A DNA stretch of 64,000 bases from positions 102,495 to 166,494 of the forward strand of contig MKRJ01000038.1 of NCBI GenBank assembly GCA_001896885.1. The letters are read 5' to 3'. The translations under genes and the position numbers were made by a program. The notes beneath the pieces were generated by a model. The model was not told where the DNA came from. It saw only the letters and a program-made list of their open reading frames with translations, and ran no database searches. Source of the stretch: Rhizobiales bacterium 65-79 (GTDB lineage Bacteria; Pseudomonadota; Alphaproteobacteria; Rhizobiales; Rhizobiaceae). Position 1 is the first letter of the stretch; the number at the start of each line of letters is the position of its first letter. Positions 36,243 to 44,033 of this stretch are shown piece after piece.

Positions 36243-36359
36243 GGCAAAAATCCTCCCTGCCAATGCGTCTATCACCGGTCCGGTTGGCCGGACCGTCCGC
36301 CTTGCGGCGGCGCGATGGCGCCTACGGCCATCCGGCCGTCGGCGATCGTCGGCAGCAAA

Positions 36360-36636
36360 CTAGAGCCTTTCATGGTTAGATGGAAGCGTTCTGCCGGAGG
36401 GAATTCGGGCCAAGGTCGAGGCCTTCGGCGCGGTCGTACCGGTGGTACGGCCAAGGTCCGAAGGCCGAAGGATTTGGCCCGAATTCACCCGGCCCGTAAG
36501 GGTTTCCCGCTGGCGGACGCCCGCTTCGTCGGGCGGACTTGGCCGTACCACCGGTACGCCCCGCGCCGCCCTCCTGGCGGGTCGCCTCGCCATCGGAGAA
36601 ACAGAACTGTTTCCAGCTAACCATGAAAGGCTCTAG
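36360..36636. mobile_element. 277-bp non-coding element with terminal inverted repeats (MITE-like)
   Basis: A perfect 20-bp inverted repeat, CTAGAGCCTTTCATGGTTAG (36360-36379) and its complement (36617-36636), bounds the element; similarity continues inward for about 14 bases. Inside are a perfect 13-bp pair GAATTCGGGCCAA (36401-36413) / 36474-36486, and a perfect 21-bp inverted pair 36435-36455 / 36538-36558, itself built on the palindrome GTACCGGTGGTAC. No coding ORF. It sits in the 472-base gap between the sugar-binding-protein gene and the oxidoreductase gene, which is otherwise empty. No clear target-site duplication. Confidence 0.65.
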
Positions 36637-36714
36637 CACCAATCGCGACGGCGGCAACATGCCGTCGAAACGTTTTGCGCCCTGTCGGATCGAGCACCGG
36701 AGATCTGGTCGAAT

Positions 36715-37593
36715 TCAGCCGGTCGCGTCCAGGCGTGCGGCAAGCACGGCGCGGACGAGTTCCCTCAGATCGACCTCGTCCGGGTCGACGCTCCTGCCCG
36801 CCCGCCCCATGCGCTCCTGGATTGCGGCGGTCTCCGCGGCGATCCCGCCGCTCAGGCCGAGCGCGTCCAGCGTCGCTGCGCTTTCGCGCATTTCGGCGGC
36901 GCGGCGCGCGCCGTGGCGGAGCGTCCGCTCGAACTGGTAAGGCGCGGTCTTCGGCAGGTCGAGCCCGGGATAGCTCGACGAGAACGAGGCAAAAATCTCC
37001 TCGAAGCAACCGGAAGCCTCGGCCGCGAGCAACGCCTCGACCGTTATCGCCTCCAGTCCCTTGACGAAGACGGAGCGCACCATCTTGATCGCGGTCGCCG
37101 CGCCCACGCGCTCGCCGACCACCCGGCCGTTGAAGCCGAGCGCGGCCAATTCCCCGGCCAGCCGTTCCGCCTCTTCGCCTGCGAGCAGCACCGGCGTGCG
37201 ATGGCCGCGGGGATGAACCGGCGCCATCACCGCCATGTCGAGATAGGTTCCGCCCGCCGCCGTCACCTCCGCCGCCGTCTCGCGCTTGCGCCCCGGCGAC
37301 ACCGAGTTGAGATCGATGACCACCTGCCCCTGCACCAGATGCGGCAGCAGCGAGCGGGCTGCGATCAGGCTCTGGTCGGCGGTGACGGCGCTGATGATCC
37401 AGTCGACGTCGCGCAAGCCGGCGGGAGCCTCCGCGATCATGACGTTGCGCTCGCGCATGGCGGCGCGCATGGCCTCGGCGCGACCGGCATCATCGAGCAG
37501 GATATCATAGGCCGAGAAGGCGACGCCTTCAGCGGCAAGGCTATCGCAGAAGGCGCGCGCGGCTTCGCCGAACCCGATGAACCCTATGCGCAC
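36715..37593 (-). CDS. NAD(P)-dependent oxidoreductase, 6-phosphogluconate dehydrogenase-like with DUF1932 C-terminus
   Basis: A 292-residue beta-hydroxyacid-dehydrogenase-like protein. The Rossmann motif is RIGFIGFGEAARAF at the very N-terminus, VIDLNSVSPGRKRE is the substrate-site strand, and the catalytic-Lys region reads GAATAIKMVRSVFVKGLEA, followed by a DUF1932 helical domain. The start is GTG at 37593, with GGGAGG 6 bases upstream; an upstream in-frame ATG would place extra residues before the Rossmann strand. It lies at the end of the putative gallate-pathway genes, where it may oxidise or reduce a hydroxy-acid intermediate. Exact reaction unknown. Confidence 0.82.
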   Translation of the reverse strand: MRIGFIGFGEAARAFCDSLAAEGVAFSAYDILLDDAGRAEAMRAAMRERNVMIAEAPAGLRDVDWIISAVTADQSLIAARSLLPHLVQGQVVIDLNSVSPGRKRETAAEVTAAGGTYLDMAVMAPVHPRGHRTPVLLAGEEAERLAGELAALGFNGRVVGERVGAATAIKMVRSVFVKGLEAITVEALLAAEASGCFEEIFASFSSSYPGLDLPKTAPYQFERTLRHGARRAAEMRESAATLDALGLSGGIAAETAAIQERMGRAGRSVDPDEVDLRELVRAVLAARLDATG

Positions 37594-37656
37594 GACAAAC
37601 CTCCCGTCTTCACAAGCAGCAATGCCAGGGCCCGGGATTTTACCGTCGGCCATTTT

Positions 37657-37763
37657 GGTGCGTCCTTCGAGGCTCCCCTTCGCGGAATTCCTCAGGATAA
37701 GGGAGTCTGGAATAAACCTTCCTCATCCTGAGGTGCGAGCGGAGCGAGCCTCGAAGAAAGCAC
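37657..37763. repeat. palindromic intergenic repeat, family A (copy 2)
   Basis: Arms 37657-37702 (CGTCCTTCGAGGCTCC...) and 37721-37763 (CCTCATCCTGAGGTGCGAGC...) repeat those at 20303-20489 with a shorter spacer of 18 bases. It lies between the oxidoreductase and the GalD/PrpF-type gene. Confidence 0.75.
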
Positions 37764-37776
37764 GGCAAGACTAGTC

Positions 37777-38841
37777 TTACCGTCCGAAAACCACGCCGTC
37801 GAACAGCTTTCGCGCTGTCCTGAGGATCGCCGCCTTCAACAGATTGCCTTCACCGTCCAGCGTGGCGACCACGGTCATCTCGCCGGTCGGATGCTCGATC
37901 GAAAGCGATTTTTTGCTGCCCTCCGGCAGCACGGCCAATTCAGCCGCCGGCCCCTCCCGCAGAAGACAGGCAGTGGCGACCGAGACGGCGCCGAGCACGC
38001 CGATGGCGTCGTGGCAGCGATGCGGAATGAAGGTGCGCGTCGAGATCGCGCCGCCATTCCTGGCCTTCGAAACCATCGTCATCTTGGGCACCGTCTTGTC
38101 GGAAACGTCGCCGAGATTCATCAGCGGTCCCGCCTTCAACCGGATCGCTTCCAGCCTCCCGCGCAATGCCTCGTCGGCTTCGAGCTCGGCCGGAATCTCC
38201 GTGCCCGCGATGCCCATGTCGGCGGCGGCGAGCACCACGCAGGGCATGCCGTTGTCGATCAGCGTACAGCGGATGCCGTCGATCGTGTCGACCGCGTTGC
38301 CGGTCGGCAGAAGCGCGCCGCAGGTGGAACCGGCCGTATCCTCGAAGACGATCGGCACGGGCGACGCCGTGCCCGGCACGCCGTCGATGCGCGCCTCGCC
38401 TCCATAGGCGACGCGGCCGCCGGGCGTCCGTATCGCCGCCGCCGCCGTCTGCCCGGTGTTCTCCATGAAGATACGGACTTCGGTAATACCGGCGGTCGCC
38501 TTCACCAGTCCGCGCTCGATGGCGAACGGGCCGACGCCCGCGAGGATGTTGCCGCAATTCTGCTTGTCGGTGACGATCGGGCGGTCGACGAAGACCTGCA
38601 GGAAGAGATAGTCGACATCGACGCCGGGACGATCCGAACGGCGCACGACCGCCACCTTGGAGGTCAGCGGATTGGCGCCGCCCATGCCGTCGATCTGCCG
38701 CGCGTCCGGCGAGCCCATGGCCGACAGCAGGAAGGCGTCGCGCTCGGCCGTACCGTCGGGCAGGTCTTCGGCGAGGAAATAGCCGCCCTTCGAGGTCCCG
38801 CCGCGCATCCACATGCAGCGTATGCCTTCAGTCGAAGCCAT
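37777..38841 (-). CDS. galD: PrpF-family isomerase, probable 4-oxalomesaconate tautomerase
   Basis: A 354-residue protein of the PrpF/diaminopimelate-epimerase-like fold. The N-terminus RCMWMRGGTSKGGYF and the segments QIDGMGGANPLTSKVAVV and KQNCGNILAGVGPFA (catalytic Cys region) are typical. GalD and LigU isomerise 4-oxalomesaconate in gallate/protocatechuate 4,5-cleavage; PrpF isomerises methylaconitate. The neighbouring LigK/GalC-type aldolase and GalB-type hydratase genes favour the GalD role. Symbol assigned from context. Confidence 0.82.
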   Translation of the reverse strand: MASTEGIRCMWMRGGTSKGGYFLAEDLPDGTAERDAFLLSAMGSPDARQIDGMGGANPLTSKVAVVRRSDRPGVDVDYLFLQVFVDRPIVTDKQNCGNILAGVGPFAIERGLVKATAGITEVRIFMENTGQTAAAAIRTPGGRVAYGGEARIDGVPGTASPVPIVFEDTAGSTCGALLPTGNAVDTIDGIRCTLIDNGMPCVVLAAADMGIAGTEIPAELEADEALRGRLEAIRLKAGPLMNLGDVSDKTVPKMTMVSKARNGGAISTRTFIPHRCHDAIGVLGAVSVATACLLREGPAAELAVLPEGSKKSLSIEHPTGEMTVVATLDGEGNLLKAAILRTARKLFDGVVFGR

Positions 38842-38845
38842 ATGG

Positions 38846-39005
38846 CACCCCCCTCTGTCCTGTCGGACATCTCCCCCTCAAGGGGGGAGATCGGCTTCCG
38901 TCATCACCTCCGCCAATCGCCAACCATGCTGAACAGGCTCCGGCAAAGCGGCCGGCGTGATCTCCCCCCTTGGGGGGGAGATGTCCGGCAGGACAGAGGG
39001 GGGTG
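38846..39005. repeat. palindromic intergenic repeat, family B (copy 3)
   Basis: Inverted arms 38846-38892 (CACCCCCCCTCTGTCCTG...) and 38959-39005 (...GGCAGGACAGAGGGGGGTG), each with its own TCTCCCCCT/GGGGGAGA hairpin, fill the 206-base gap between the aldolase and tautomerase genes of the same operon. Confidence 0.75.
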
Positions 39006-39047
39006 AGATGCAGCACGATATGTCAGTCCGCTTTTCGAGCGTCGGCC

Positions 39048-39722
39048 TTAGATATATTTCAGCCCCTTCGCCGCCAGTTTCTCGCGCATGCCGTAGAGAT
39101 CGAGCCCAAGCTCGCCGGCGGCAAGGCGCTTGCGCTTGTCGGCCTCGTTGGCGATGCGCGCCTCGGCCTTCTTCAGCACCTCCGCCGCCTCCTCGCGCCT
39201 GACGACGCATACGCCGTCATCGTCGGCGACGATCACGTCGCCCGGCCGCACATGCGCGCCGGCGCAGACGATCGGCACGTTGACGGAACCCAGCGTCTCC
39301 TTGACCGTGCCCTGCGCATGGATAGCCTTCGACCAGACGGGGAACTTCATCTTCGCCAGGTCGGCCACGTCGCGCACACCAGCCTCGATCACCAGCCCGC
39401 GGCAGCCCCGAAACTGGGCCGAGGTGGCGAGCAGATCGCCGAAATAGCCGTCGGTCGAAGGGCTGGTCGGGGCAAGGACAAGGATGTCGCCATCCTGCAC
39501 CTGCTCGATCGCCACATGCAGCATCCAGTTGTCGCCGGGCGGCGCCGAGACCGTCACCGCCGAGCCGGCGACCGATGCGCCGCGCCAGATCGGCGACATA
39601 TGGTGCGCCATCAGCCCGATGCGCCCCTGCGCCTCGTGCACCGTCGCCACCCCGCACTCCCCCAGGCGCCGGATGATCTCCGCGTCCGCCCGCTCGATAT
39701 TCCGCACCACGACGCCCGTCAT
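39048..39722 (-). CDS. ligK: 4-carboxy-4-hydroxy-2-oxoadipate aldolase/oxaloacetate decarboxylase (RraA fold)
   Basis: A 224-residue RraA-like class II aldolase, which splits 4-carboxy-4-hydroxy-2-oxoadipate into pyruvate and oxaloacetate, the last step of gallate and protocatechuate 4,5-cleavage pathways. Marks: [53 protein letters not shown] is seen in part as [17 protein letters not shown] with the catalytic Arg, and [17 protein letters not shown] with the metal Asp. It lies 16 bases after the GalB-type gene. Alternative name galC. Confidence 0.9.
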   Translation of the reverse strand: MTGVVVRNIERADAEIIRRLGECGVATVHEAQGRIGLMAHHMSPIWRGASVAGSAVTVSAPPGDNWMLHVAIEQVQDGDILVLAPTSPSTDGYFGDLLATSAQFRGCRGLVIEAGVRDVADLAKMKFPVWSKAIHAQGTVKETLGSVNVPIVCAGAHVRPGDVIVADDDGVCVVRREEAAEVLKKAEARIANEADKRKRLAAGELGLDLYGMREKLAAKGLKYI

Positions 39723-39738
39723 CAGAGTTCGTCCCCCG

Positions 39739-40467
39739 TCACAGTTCATCGACCGTGCGCGGGAAGACCGACTGGAAACCCTCCGCATGGATCGCCGGAC
39801 GTCCGCCCGACTGGCCGCCGGAATTGCGCTGGAAATGATTGCCGCGGTTCTCGGCGACATTGGTGTAATAGTGCCAGAGGTGCTGCTGGCCTTCCATGCA
39901 CTCGATCGCCGCGCGCTTCTTGTCCCACACTTCGGAGATGTCGAGGAAGACATCCGGCTTCCAGCCCATCTGCTCGGTCTGATGCGGCTCGAAGAGGTAA
40001 AGCTGCGGCGCGCCGAGCACCTTCTGGCCGGGATTATGGCCCCAGGCCTGCGCCACCATGCGGCACTCGAGCGCCACCTGCGTGGCGTACATGTGGTCGG
40101 TGTTGTAGGGATCGTAGCTGGAGTGGCTGAGCATGAAGGCGGGCTGGACGGCGCGGATCACGTCGACCAGCCGGAACTTCGCCTCCTGGTCCATCACCAG
40201 CGGATAATCGCCGAGATCAAAGAACTGGATGTCGTGGACGTCGAGCGCCTTCGCCGCGGCTTCCGCTTCCTTGCGGCGCGCCGTCTTCACCTTTTCGAGC
40301 GTCATGCCCTGCTGCTTCCAGAGCTTGGCGCTTTCGCCACGCTCGCCGAAGGAGAGGCAGACCACCGTCACCTCGTAGCCCCTCTTCTGGTGCAGCGCGA
40401 TGGCGCCGCCGCAGCGCCAGACGAAATCGGCGGCGTGCGCGCTGATGACGAGTGCCGTTTTCGGCAT
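39739..40467 (-). CDS. galB: PIG-L family hydrolase-fold protein, probable 4-oxalomesaconate hydratase
   Basis: A 242-residue PIG-L/LmbE-like zinc protein. The metal motif, usually PHPDD, reads [16 protein letters not shown], the form I associate with GalB, which hydrates 4-oxalomesaconate to 4-carboxy-4-hydroxy-2-oxoadipate. Other segments are [18 protein letters not shown] and [15 protein letters not shown], which supplies further His ligands. The ATG at 40467 follows GTAGGAGGGGATTC. It lies 10 bases after the dioxygenase gene in one operon. Confidence 0.85.
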   Translation of the reverse strand: MPKTALVISAHAADFVWRCGGAIALHQKRGYEVTVVCLSFGERGESAKLWKQQGMTLEKVKTARRKEAEAAAKALDVHDIQFFDLGDYPLVMDQEAKFRLVDVIRAVQPAFMLSHSSYDPYNTDHMYATQVALECRMVAQAWGHNPGQKVLGAPQLYLFEPHQTEQMGWKPDVFLDISEVWDKKRAAIECMEGQQHLWHYYTNVAENRGNHFQRNSGGQSGGRPAIHAEGFQSVFPRTVDEL

Positions 40468-40477
40468 GAATCCCCTC

Positions 40478-41431
40478 CTACTTCTTCACCGGCGGCGTGC
40501 CATGCGTATGGAACGTCTCGATCGTCTTCAGTCCCCAGGCCTGGCCCTTCTTCCGCTCGGTTTCCGTCCAGGTGACGGTCGGCCAGTCGGGGCGCAGCAC
40601 CAGCCGCGCGCCGGCATTGGCGATTTCCACGCGGTTGCCGGCCGGCTCGTAGACATAGAGGAAGAAGGTCTGCTGGATCGCATGCTTGTGCGGCCCGGTC
40701 TCGATGAAGACGCCGTTCTCGAGAAAGATGTCGGCGGCGCGCAGCACATCCTCGCGCTGGTCGACGACATAGGTAACATGGTGGAAGCGGCCGGAAGTGC
40801 CGGTATGGTCCTCCGAATAGGCGATGTCGTAGCCCTTGTTGTTCACGGTGAACCAGCAGCCGCCGAGCCGCCCGTTATCGAGCAGGATTTCCTCCGTGAC
40901 GCGGCTGCCGAGCGCCTTCACCATGAATTCCTTGATCGCGCGCACGTCGAGCGCAAGCAGGTTGACGTGGTCGATGCGGCGCGGGCAGACGCCGCGGCCA
41001 TGGTATCTCTGCGCGATGTTCTTGAGCGCCGGCTTCTCCTCCGGCGGCGCCTCGTAAATCCTCGTGTCGAAATAGAGTTCGAAGACATGGCCGTCCGGAT
41101 CGCGGAACCGGTAGACGCGGCCATGGCCGAGGTCGCCCTTGCTCCAGCCGATGCCGCAGCCCATCGCCTCGATCGCCTTGACCCGGCGTTCCAGTGCCTC
41201 GGGCGACGAGGTCCGGTAGCCGATATGGCCGACGCCCGTCGTGTGGTGCCGGGTCAGCTTCAGGGTGTGGAATTCGTAATCGTCGAAGGCGCGCAGATAG
41301 ACGCTTCTTTCGTCGCGGCCGCTCTCGGTCAGGCCATAGACGCGCGTGAAGAAGTCAAGGCTTTCCTCGAACCTGTCCGTGTACATCTCGACATGGCCGA
41401 GATGCGCGACATCAAAACAAGGCTCCGCCAT
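40478..41431 (-). CDS. VOC-family extradiol ring-cleavage dioxygenase (catechol 2,3-dioxygenase-like)
   Basis: A 317-residue protein with two vicinal-oxygen-chelate modules (about 5-140 and 150-300). The C-terminal module has the Fe(II) triad of type I extradiol enzymes: His in RRIDHVNLLALD, His in RFHHVTYVVD and Glu in YEPAGNRVEIAN, the last very like XylE. It probably opens the ring of a catechol next to the hydroxyls using O2. Given the GalB, LigK and GalD neighbours, gallate or 3-O-methylgallate is the likely substrate, although known gallate dioxygenases belong to the unrelated LigAB fold. The ATG at 41431 follows GGAAGGAGGATCG. First gene of the 41.4-36.7 kb operon. Confidence 0.88.
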   Translation of the reverse strand: MAEPCFDVAHLGHVEMYTDRFEESLDFFTRVYGLTESGRDERSVYLRAFDDYEFHTLKLTRHHTTGVGHIGYRTSSPEALERRVKAIEAMGCGIGWSKGDLGHGRVYRFRDPDGHVFELYFDTRIYEAPPEEKPALKNIAQRYHGRGVCPRRIDHVNLLALDVRAIKEFMVKALGSRVTEEILLDNGRLGGCWFTVNNKGYDIAYSEDHTGTSGRFHHVTYVVDQREDVLRAADIFLENGVFIETGPHKHAIQQTFFLYVYEPAGNRVEIANAGARLVLRPDWPTVTWTETERKKGQAWGLKTIETFHTHGTPPVKK

Positions 41432-41624
41432 CGATCCTCCTTCCGGGCGCCGGCGGTATCGCACGGAAAGCGTCCCTGCCGCCAGCCTGCCGGCGCGGAA
41501 TGGATTGCTCCGTTCCCGCGGCCGTTTTTCTACTTAAAAAGCCCGGCCGCGATCCGTCCCCGATCGCGACCGGACGCCCCCGCTCCCTATCGCCGCGGCG
41601 TCCTGGCCGCCGCTGTCGCGTGCG

Positions 41625-43046
41625 TCAGCCACCCTGCTTGGTGCGCCAGCTTTCCGCATAGTGCTCGCGCGCCTCTCGCGCGTAAGGCGTCGGCGAGACG
41701 CGCACCCGAATCTTCGCCTGCGTGTGCTTCTCCGTCGAGGTCTTGTCGGAACCGCCGTCCGGCTCGCCCCAGATCAGGGTCAGCACGTCGCCTTCCTTGA
41801 TGTCGGCATCGACGACGCCGAGCGAGAGCATGCAGCGTTCGTTGTAGCTGTAGCCGTTGAACATGGAGAGGCCGACGAGCTTGTCGCCGTGCATCACCTT
41901 GTCGAAGGAGGACGATGCGTAGTTCGAAAGCGGGAAGTCGATCCACTTCGCGTGCGGCGCGCCCGGCACGAAGGCCAAGGCGATGACCTTCATCACGTCC
42001 TCGGCGTTCCACTCGAAGGTGACTTTCCTGCGCTGGGGTTTGGTCGCCATCTCGGCCTTCATCTTTTCCAGCGCGGCACGCCCGACGAAGTCGTGGTCGA
42101 ACTTGACGTAGATGCCGTAGCCCAATTCGTAGGGCGAGAGATAATAATCGCGAATGTCATCGGAGACATAGGAGCCGCCGACCGAACCGGTCGCCTCGTA
42201 GGAATCGGCTCCGAGCCATTCGCGATAAGGCTTCAATTCCGCGCCGGCGTAGATCGCCGGCAGCGGCGAGGGGATCCAGCCAGATTCCAGCGTGTTGGTC
42301 GCATAGGCACGGCTGCCGACCGGCCAGAGATCGACGCCGGCCTCTTCCGCCGCCTTGAAGATGGCGGCCCGTACCTCGTCCTTCTCGGCATAGGGCCCCC
42401 AGATCTCCAGCCCGGGCGCTCCCGCCATGCCGTGGCGCAGCGCCTGCACCTTGCGGCCGGCGACGTTGATCCAGTCGACATGGAAGAATTTGATCTCCGG
42501 TATCGGCCCGCCATTCATCTTCTCGAATATCTTCGGCGCGTCCGGCCCCTGAATCTGGAAACGGTAGTGCACGCGCTTCACCTCCTTGCCGTCAGGCCGG
42601 GAGGGCGAGCGCGGATCGTGCGTCACCTTGATATCGTGCCTGCCGAGCGAGGCATTGTATTTCAGCCAGTTCGCGGTCGGGGCGCGACCGACGAGGATGA
42701 ATTTGTCCTCGCGCTCGCGGAAGATGATCATGTCGCCGATGACATAGCCATCCGGGCTGACCGGCACGAAGTGCTTCGCCCGGTTGAGGCCGAAATTGGC
42801 GAAGCTGTTGATCGCGAGGCCTTCGAGGAATTTCGCCGCGTCCGGCCCTTCGACGATCAGCTCGTCCATGTGATGCGACTGGTCGAAAAGCACTGCCGAG
42901 TCGCGCCAGGCGCGCTGCTCGTCGCGCCAGTTGGAGAACTCCGGCGCGACCACCGGGTATACATAAATGCCGAGCTTGGAATTGCGCAGCACCGGGACGA
43001 TGTTACCCTTTTCCTTGATTACGGCCTCAAGGCTGGATTTGCTCAC
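41625..43046 (-). CDS. LigM-like tetrahydrofolate-dependent aromatic O-demethylase (copy 1)
   Basis: A 473-residue GcvT-fold aminomethyltransferase-like enzyme. It closely resembles LigM (vanillate/3-O-methylgallate O-demethylase) along its whole length: VYPVVAPEFSNWRDEQRAWR near residue 26, VLFDQSHHMDEL, FVPVSPDGYVIGD, RAPTANW, NTLESGWIPSPLPAIYAG and MFNGYSYNE. LigM moves the aromatic methyl to tetrahydrofolate, giving a catechol plus methyl-THF. The start is GTG at 43046 with AGGAGG upstream. A GntR-type operator lies 28 bases before the start. The product is a close paralogue of the gene at 44034-45449. Confidence 0.88.
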   Translation of the reverse strand: MSKSSLEAVIKEKGNIVPVLRNSKLGIYVYPVVAPEFSNWRDEQRAWRDSAVLFDQSHHMDELIVEGPDAAKFLEGLAINSFANFGLNRAKHFVPVSPDGYVIGDMIIFREREDKFILVGRAPTANWLKYNASLGRHDIKVTHDPRSPSRPDGKEVKRVHYRFQIQGPDAPKIFEKMNGGPIPEIKFFHVDWINVAGRKVQALRHGMAGAPGLEIWGPYAEKDEVRAAIFKAAEEAGVDLWPVGSRAYATNTLESGWIPSPLPAIYAGAELKPYREWLGADSYEATGSVGGSYVSDDIRDYYLSPYELGYGIYVKFDHDFVGRAALEKMKAEMATKPQRRKVTFEWNAEDVMKVIALAFVPGAPHAKWIDFPLSNYASSSFDKVMHGDKLVGLSMFNGYSYNERCMLSLGVVDADIKEGDVLTLIWGEPDGGSDKTSTEKHTQAKIRVRVSPTPYAREAREHYAESWRTKQGG

Positions 43047-43073
43047 GTCGGTCCTCCTGAGAAAATGCGTATG

Positions 43074-43083
43074 ATGTATACAT
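43074..43083. promoter_or_regulatory. GntR-type operator ATGTATACAT before O-demethylase copy 1
   Basis: A perfect 10-bp palindrome in the 142-base gap between gntR and the demethylase gene, 28 bases upstream of the GTG start. One of five TGTATACA sites in this cluster. Confidence 0.75.
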
Positions 43084-43188
43084 TTTCTCGCGCAGGCGCC
43101 GGAAAAATGCAAGCACGTTCTTCCGCGCGCGGGACGTCCAGGCGCGGCGAAAACGTCAGACAAGGTCAGGGAACCGGGGAAGCGCCGT

Positions 43189-43923
43189 TCAGTCGACGAC
43201 GAGCGCCAGGCTCGGGACGCGCGCCATCAGGCTGCGATCCCTGTCGAGCAGATATTGCATGTTGTTGCGGGCGATCCGCGCATGCTCGCGCGCCAGCGCC
43301 TCGGCGCGGGCGCCCTCGCGATTGGCGATGGCGGCGACGAGGGCGCGATGCTGCTCCTGCGCGATGTTCAGCGACCGCCGGAAAGCGGCGATCTGCGTCC
43401 TGTCCGGCAGAAAGGCCGATGGCGAAGCGAAGGGCAGGCGGGACGCGCGCAGGACCTCCATTTCGACGATCTTGCTCCGGCAGAGCCGCGCAAGCCGCTC
43501 GTGGAACTTCGCATTGAGTTCCGAATAGCGCTCGAATATCACGTCGCCCGGCTCCTCGCCGAAACAGGCGTCGAGCTGGCCGACAATGTCCTGCATGGCG
43601 GCGAGGTCGTCGGGCTTCACGCCACGCTCGGCGGCGAGGCGGGCGGCCGTCCCCTCCATGACGCCGCGCAGCTCGATGGCGTCGATGACATCGACAACGC
43701 CGAAGCTCCGCACGACGAAGCCGCCGCTGCGCGCCCGTTCGAGCAGGCCCTCCTCGACCAGGCGCGACATCGCCTCGCGCACCGGCGTGCGCGAGATCTG
43801 GAGGTCTTCGGCCAAGGGCACCTCGTAGAGACGCGTCCCGCCTGAAAGCTCGCCGCTCAATATGCGCCGGCGCAGCGCGATGAGCGCGCGTATCGCATGC
43901 GTCCTGGCTTCGGTCTGCTCCAT
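43189..43923 (-). CDS. GntR family transcriptional regulator (FadR/FCD subfamily)
   Basis: A 244-residue regulator: winged helix-turn-helix (about 8-75; LRRRILSGELSGGTRLYE, ISRTPVREAMSRLVEEGLL) and a C-terminal FCD ligand-binding helical domain (about 85-225; AIELRGVMEGTAARLAAERG, NAKFHERLARL, with HRALVAAIANRE). FCD regulators usually bind small organic acids and repress catabolic genes. A TGTATACA palindrome lies 35 bases before its start, implying autoregulation, and four more stand before neighbouring genes. Start MEQTEAR with GAGGGGAA upstream; it is between the two demethylase genes on the same strand. Confidence 0.92.
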   Translation of the reverse strand: MEQTEARTHAIRALIALRRRILSGELSGGTRLYEVPLAEDLQISRTPVREAMSRLVEEGLLERARSGGFVVRSFGVVDVIDAIELRGVMEGTAARLAAERGVKPDDLAAMQDIVGQLDACFGEEPGDVIFERYSELNAKFHERLARLCRSKIVEMEVLRASRLPFASPSAFLPDRTQIAAFRRSLNIAQEQHRALVAAIANREGARAEALAREHARIARNNMQYLLDRDRSLMARVPSLALVVD

Positions 43924-43957
43924 TTCCCCTCTGCTGCCGCGTTTGCCGGAGACGAAG

Positions 43958-43967
43958 ATGTATACAC
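43958..43967. promoter_or_regulatory. GntR-type operator ATGTATACAC before gntR
   Basis: TGTATACA core at 43959-43966, 35 bases upstream of the gntR start codon, placed for autoregulation. Confidence 0.7.
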
Positions 43968-44033
43968 CCAACCGGCCGAACGCCGCAATTCGCGAAGGGT
44001 GCGGCCACGCCCGAAGAAAGAATGCCGGCCGGT

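Noticed and set aside
42957..42964. GGTATACA-like bases inside the demethylase genes (also near 45360)
   Set aside because: They are codons for the conserved VYPVV segment, lack the full TGTATACA palindrome, and are not in a promoter.
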